A DNA stretch of 35,295 bases from Phycisphaerales bacterium (GTDB lineage: Bacteria > Planctomycetota > Phycisphaerae > Phycisphaerales > UBA1924): NCBI GenBank assembly GCA_029260375.1, contig JAJDDI010000014.1:1-35295 (forward strand). Reading direction: 5' to 3'. The notes beneath the pieces were generated by a model that worked only from the letters and a program-made list of their open reading frames with translations, was not told where the DNA came from and searched no databases. A program made the translations under genes and the position numbers. Shown piece by piece: positions 33,732-35,295 of this stretch. Each line of letters begins with the position of its first letter. Within the stretch, counting starts at the first letter, position 1.

Positions 33732-33750
33732 GGGGCGCAAGCCCCGGAGG
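33732..33750 (+). promoter_or_regulatory. GCAA-tetraloop hairpin abutting the tpsA ribosome-binding site
   Basis: GGGGC (33732-33736), loop GCAA, GCCCC (33741-33745), immediately followed by the Shine-Dalgarno GGAGG (33746-33750), 7 bases before ATG 33758. A GNRA hairpin directly against the ribosome site could tune tpsA translation relative to tpsB or stabilise the processed message. Confidence 0.45.
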
Positions 33751-33757
33751 CTGGATC

Positions 33758-35295
33758 ATGGGCGCACGAGAGATTGCCGGGATCGCGGGCGGGGTGTTCG
33801 GTCGGGGACGCGTCAGGCGGGCGCTGCGTCACCGGGGCATGGTCCCCGTGGCGGTGACCGCCGCGGCGATGCTGACACCGATCGCCAAGGCCGGGCCCGA
33901 GGGCGAGAACGTCGTGCACGGGTGGGCGGAGTTCTACCGCGACGGCGTCTGGACCACGATCACCGTCAGCGATCTGGCGATCATCAACTACAGCTCGTTC
34001 AACATCGAGTCGTGGGAGGCGGTCCGGTTCATCCAGCCCGACGGGTCGAGCCGCGTGCTCAACCGCATCGACAGCGCGATGCCCACGTTTATCAACGGGC
34101 AGCTCATTTCCAATGGGCAGGTTTTCTTCGTCAACCCGGCGGGGATCTACTTCGGCGAGGGCAGTGTTGTGGACGTGGGCGGGATCTACGCCGCCGCGGG
34201 GCACATGTCCGACACGGACTTCCTCGCGGGCGCCAACCGGTTTACGGATCTGGGCGGCCCGGTCGTCAACCACGGGCGGATCCAGGCCCAGGGCAGCGTG
34301 GGGCTCGTCGGGCGGCGCGTGGCCAACTTCGGCTCGGTCATCGCGGGTGACGTGGTCGTCATGGGCGCCGGCGACGAGGTGCTCATCGGCGAGCGCAACG
34401 GGCACGTGTTTGCTCGAATTACGGGCGGTGGCGAGAACACCGGCGGCGTGGCGACGGACATGGGCGTCCAGAACGGCGGGACGATTCACGCCGGGTCGCA
34501 GGCGATCCTGGGCGTGGGCGATCACTTTGCGTTGGCGCTGTACGACACGAGTGAGATCTACGCGCAGGCTGTTGATATTCAGGGCAAGTACGGCTCGCAC
34601 ATCCAGGTCGCGGGCGTGATCGACGCGACGGGCGAGACGGGCGGGCGCGTCCAGGTGACGGGCGACTACGTCGAGATCAACAACGCGACCATCGACGCCT
34701 CGGGAGACTTCGGGGGCGGGGCGATCCGTATCGGCGGCGCCATGCAGGGTTCGGGCTACCTCTGGCGGGCCAAGGGCACGTGGATCGGCGCCAACACGAC
34801 GCTTCGGGCCGACGCGCTCACGCGCGGCGACGGCGGGCGGATCATCGTCTGGGCCGACGGCGCGACCGGGTTCAGGGGCACGATCAGCGCCCGCGGCGGG
34901 CTGCACGGCGGCGACGGCGGCTTCAGCGAGGTCTCGGGCAAGGGCTGGCTCTCGTTCGACGGACGCGTGGACCTGACCGCCCCCCTGGGCGCCAAGGGCA
35001 CGCTGCTGCTCGACCCGACCAACATCCTGGTCTTCGACGGGCCCGCGGGCTCGGGCGACGTGGACGGGACCGCGACCAACGCGGACTTCATCTTCGGCGC
35101 CGCGGACGCCGACCCGGGCGACATGGAGACCTCGATCTCCAACACCGACCTGGTCACGCTGCTCGACACGGCGGACATTGTTCTCCAGGCGAACAACGAC
35201 ATCATGCTCACCGGCTCGGTAGACGCCTCGGGCAACACGGGTGACCACTCGCTGACGCTCAACGCGGGGCGGAGCATCCTGATCTCGGACAACGT
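33758..35295 (+). CDS. TpsA exoprotein, filamentous-haemagglutinin N-terminal domain (partial, runs off window)
   Basis: The first 512 codons are present, ATG 33758 with GGAGG 7 bases upstream; the 3' end is beyond the window. A signal peptide (about 1-47, Arg-rich n-region then VPVAVTAAAMLTPIAKAG) is followed by the TPS domain: FIQPDGSSRVLNRI, FINGQLISNGQVFFVNPAGIYFG with the family NPxGI box, and VGGIYAAAG. After about residue 190 come repeated short beta-strand rungs rich in Gly, Asp and Val (GGRVQVTGDYVEINNATIDA, GGRIIVWADGATGFRGTISA, GGFSEVSGKG), typical of a right-handed beta-helix. LLLDPTNILV marks a conserved step in planctomycete and cyanobacterial members. Likely a large adhesin exported by the adjacent TpsB. 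Confidence 0.9.
   Translation, partial: MGAREIAGIAGGVFGRGRVRRALRHRGMVPVAVTAAAMLTPIAKAGPEGENVVHGWAEFYRDGVWTTITVSDLAIINYSSFNIESWEAVRFIQPDGSSRVLNRIDSAMPTFINGQLISNGQVFFVNPAGIYFGEGSVVDVGGIYAAAGHMSDTDFLAGANRFTDLGGPVVNHGRIQAQGSVGLVGRRVANFGSVIAGDVVVMGAGDEVLIGERNGHVFARITGGGENTGGVATDMGVQNGGTIHAGSQAILGVGDHFALALYDTSEIYAQAVDIQGKYGSHIQVAGVIDATGETGGRVQVTGDYVEINNATIDASGDFGGGAIRIGGAMQGSGYLWRAKGTWIGANTTLRADALTRGDGGRIIVWADGATGFRGTISARGGLHGGDGGFSEVSGKGWLSFDGRVDLTAPLGAKGTLLLDPTNILVFDGPAGSGDVDGTATNADFIFGAADADPGDMETSISNTDLVTLLDTADIVLQANNDIMLTGSVDASGNTGDHSLTLNAGRSILISDN

Noticed and set aside
31744-33759. 671-residue antisense ORF
   Set aside because: Opposite tpsB, whose family motifs are clear.
1-35295. CRISPR array, insertion sequence or prophage
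   Set aside because: No regularly spaced repeats, transposase, integrase or phage gene was found.

Overview
The window is about 70% GC and almost fully packed with genes. It looks like the chromosome of a Gram-negative Planctomycetota bacterium, most likely of the Phycisphaerae. Two secreted proteins end in the twin EF-hand-like repeat typical of that group (DL..PFG..DFSDV.AFL..FG.GCP, 'GC-type dockerin'). Lipid A and heptose genes (lpxK, hldE) indicate an LPS-bearing outer membrane. A two-partner secretion pair lies at the right edge. The assignment rests on protein character only; no rRNA is present.

Layout. 1-150: end of an unidentified + strand transcript with an intrinsic terminator. 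151-3708 (-): a lower-GC orphan gene with a degenerate nuclease-like motif, a K+ channel with RCK domain, and serS carrying an in-frame palindromic insertion. 3783-5459 (+): FHA domain fused to a GspE/PilB-type ATPase. 5461-6616 (-): a small orphan protein and a nitrilase-family amidase. 6716-10632 (+): maf, a membrane protein, lpxK and hldE, ending in a long perfect inverted repeat shared with a convergent MDR oxidoreductase. 11899-13149 (-): secreted HAF-repeat/dockerin protein, divergent from an unknown HTH-containing protein (13322-14542). 14648-17732: translation genes rplS, trmD and rpsP (-), interrupted by a + strand NTF2-like gene and by about 820 bp without a gene. That gap holds a candidate structured RNA of about 510 nt with its own promoter and terminator. 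17995-19860: second dockerin protein, an AspH/LpxO-like hydroxylase, tRNA-Leu(UAA).

20000-31454 is the most unusual part. A 1441-residue membrane protein (pseudokinase, one TM helix, long extracytoplasmic region, non-catalytic SUMF1/FGE-like domain) is followed by an antisense mini-lipoprotein and a tight operon: unknown protein, TssL/DotU, TssM/IcmF, TagF-like. These are the membrane complex and post-translational regulators of a type VI secretion system, with no sheath, tube, baseplate or ClpV gene alongside. It is either one locus of a split T6SS or an IcmF/DotU machine used for something else.

31609 to the right edge: tpsB (outer-membrane transporter) and tpsA (filamentous-haemagglutinin-type exoprotein, cut by the window edge). 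Long antisense ORFs opposite serS, gspE, the pseudokinase gene, tssM and tpsB are high-GC shadows and are not annotated.
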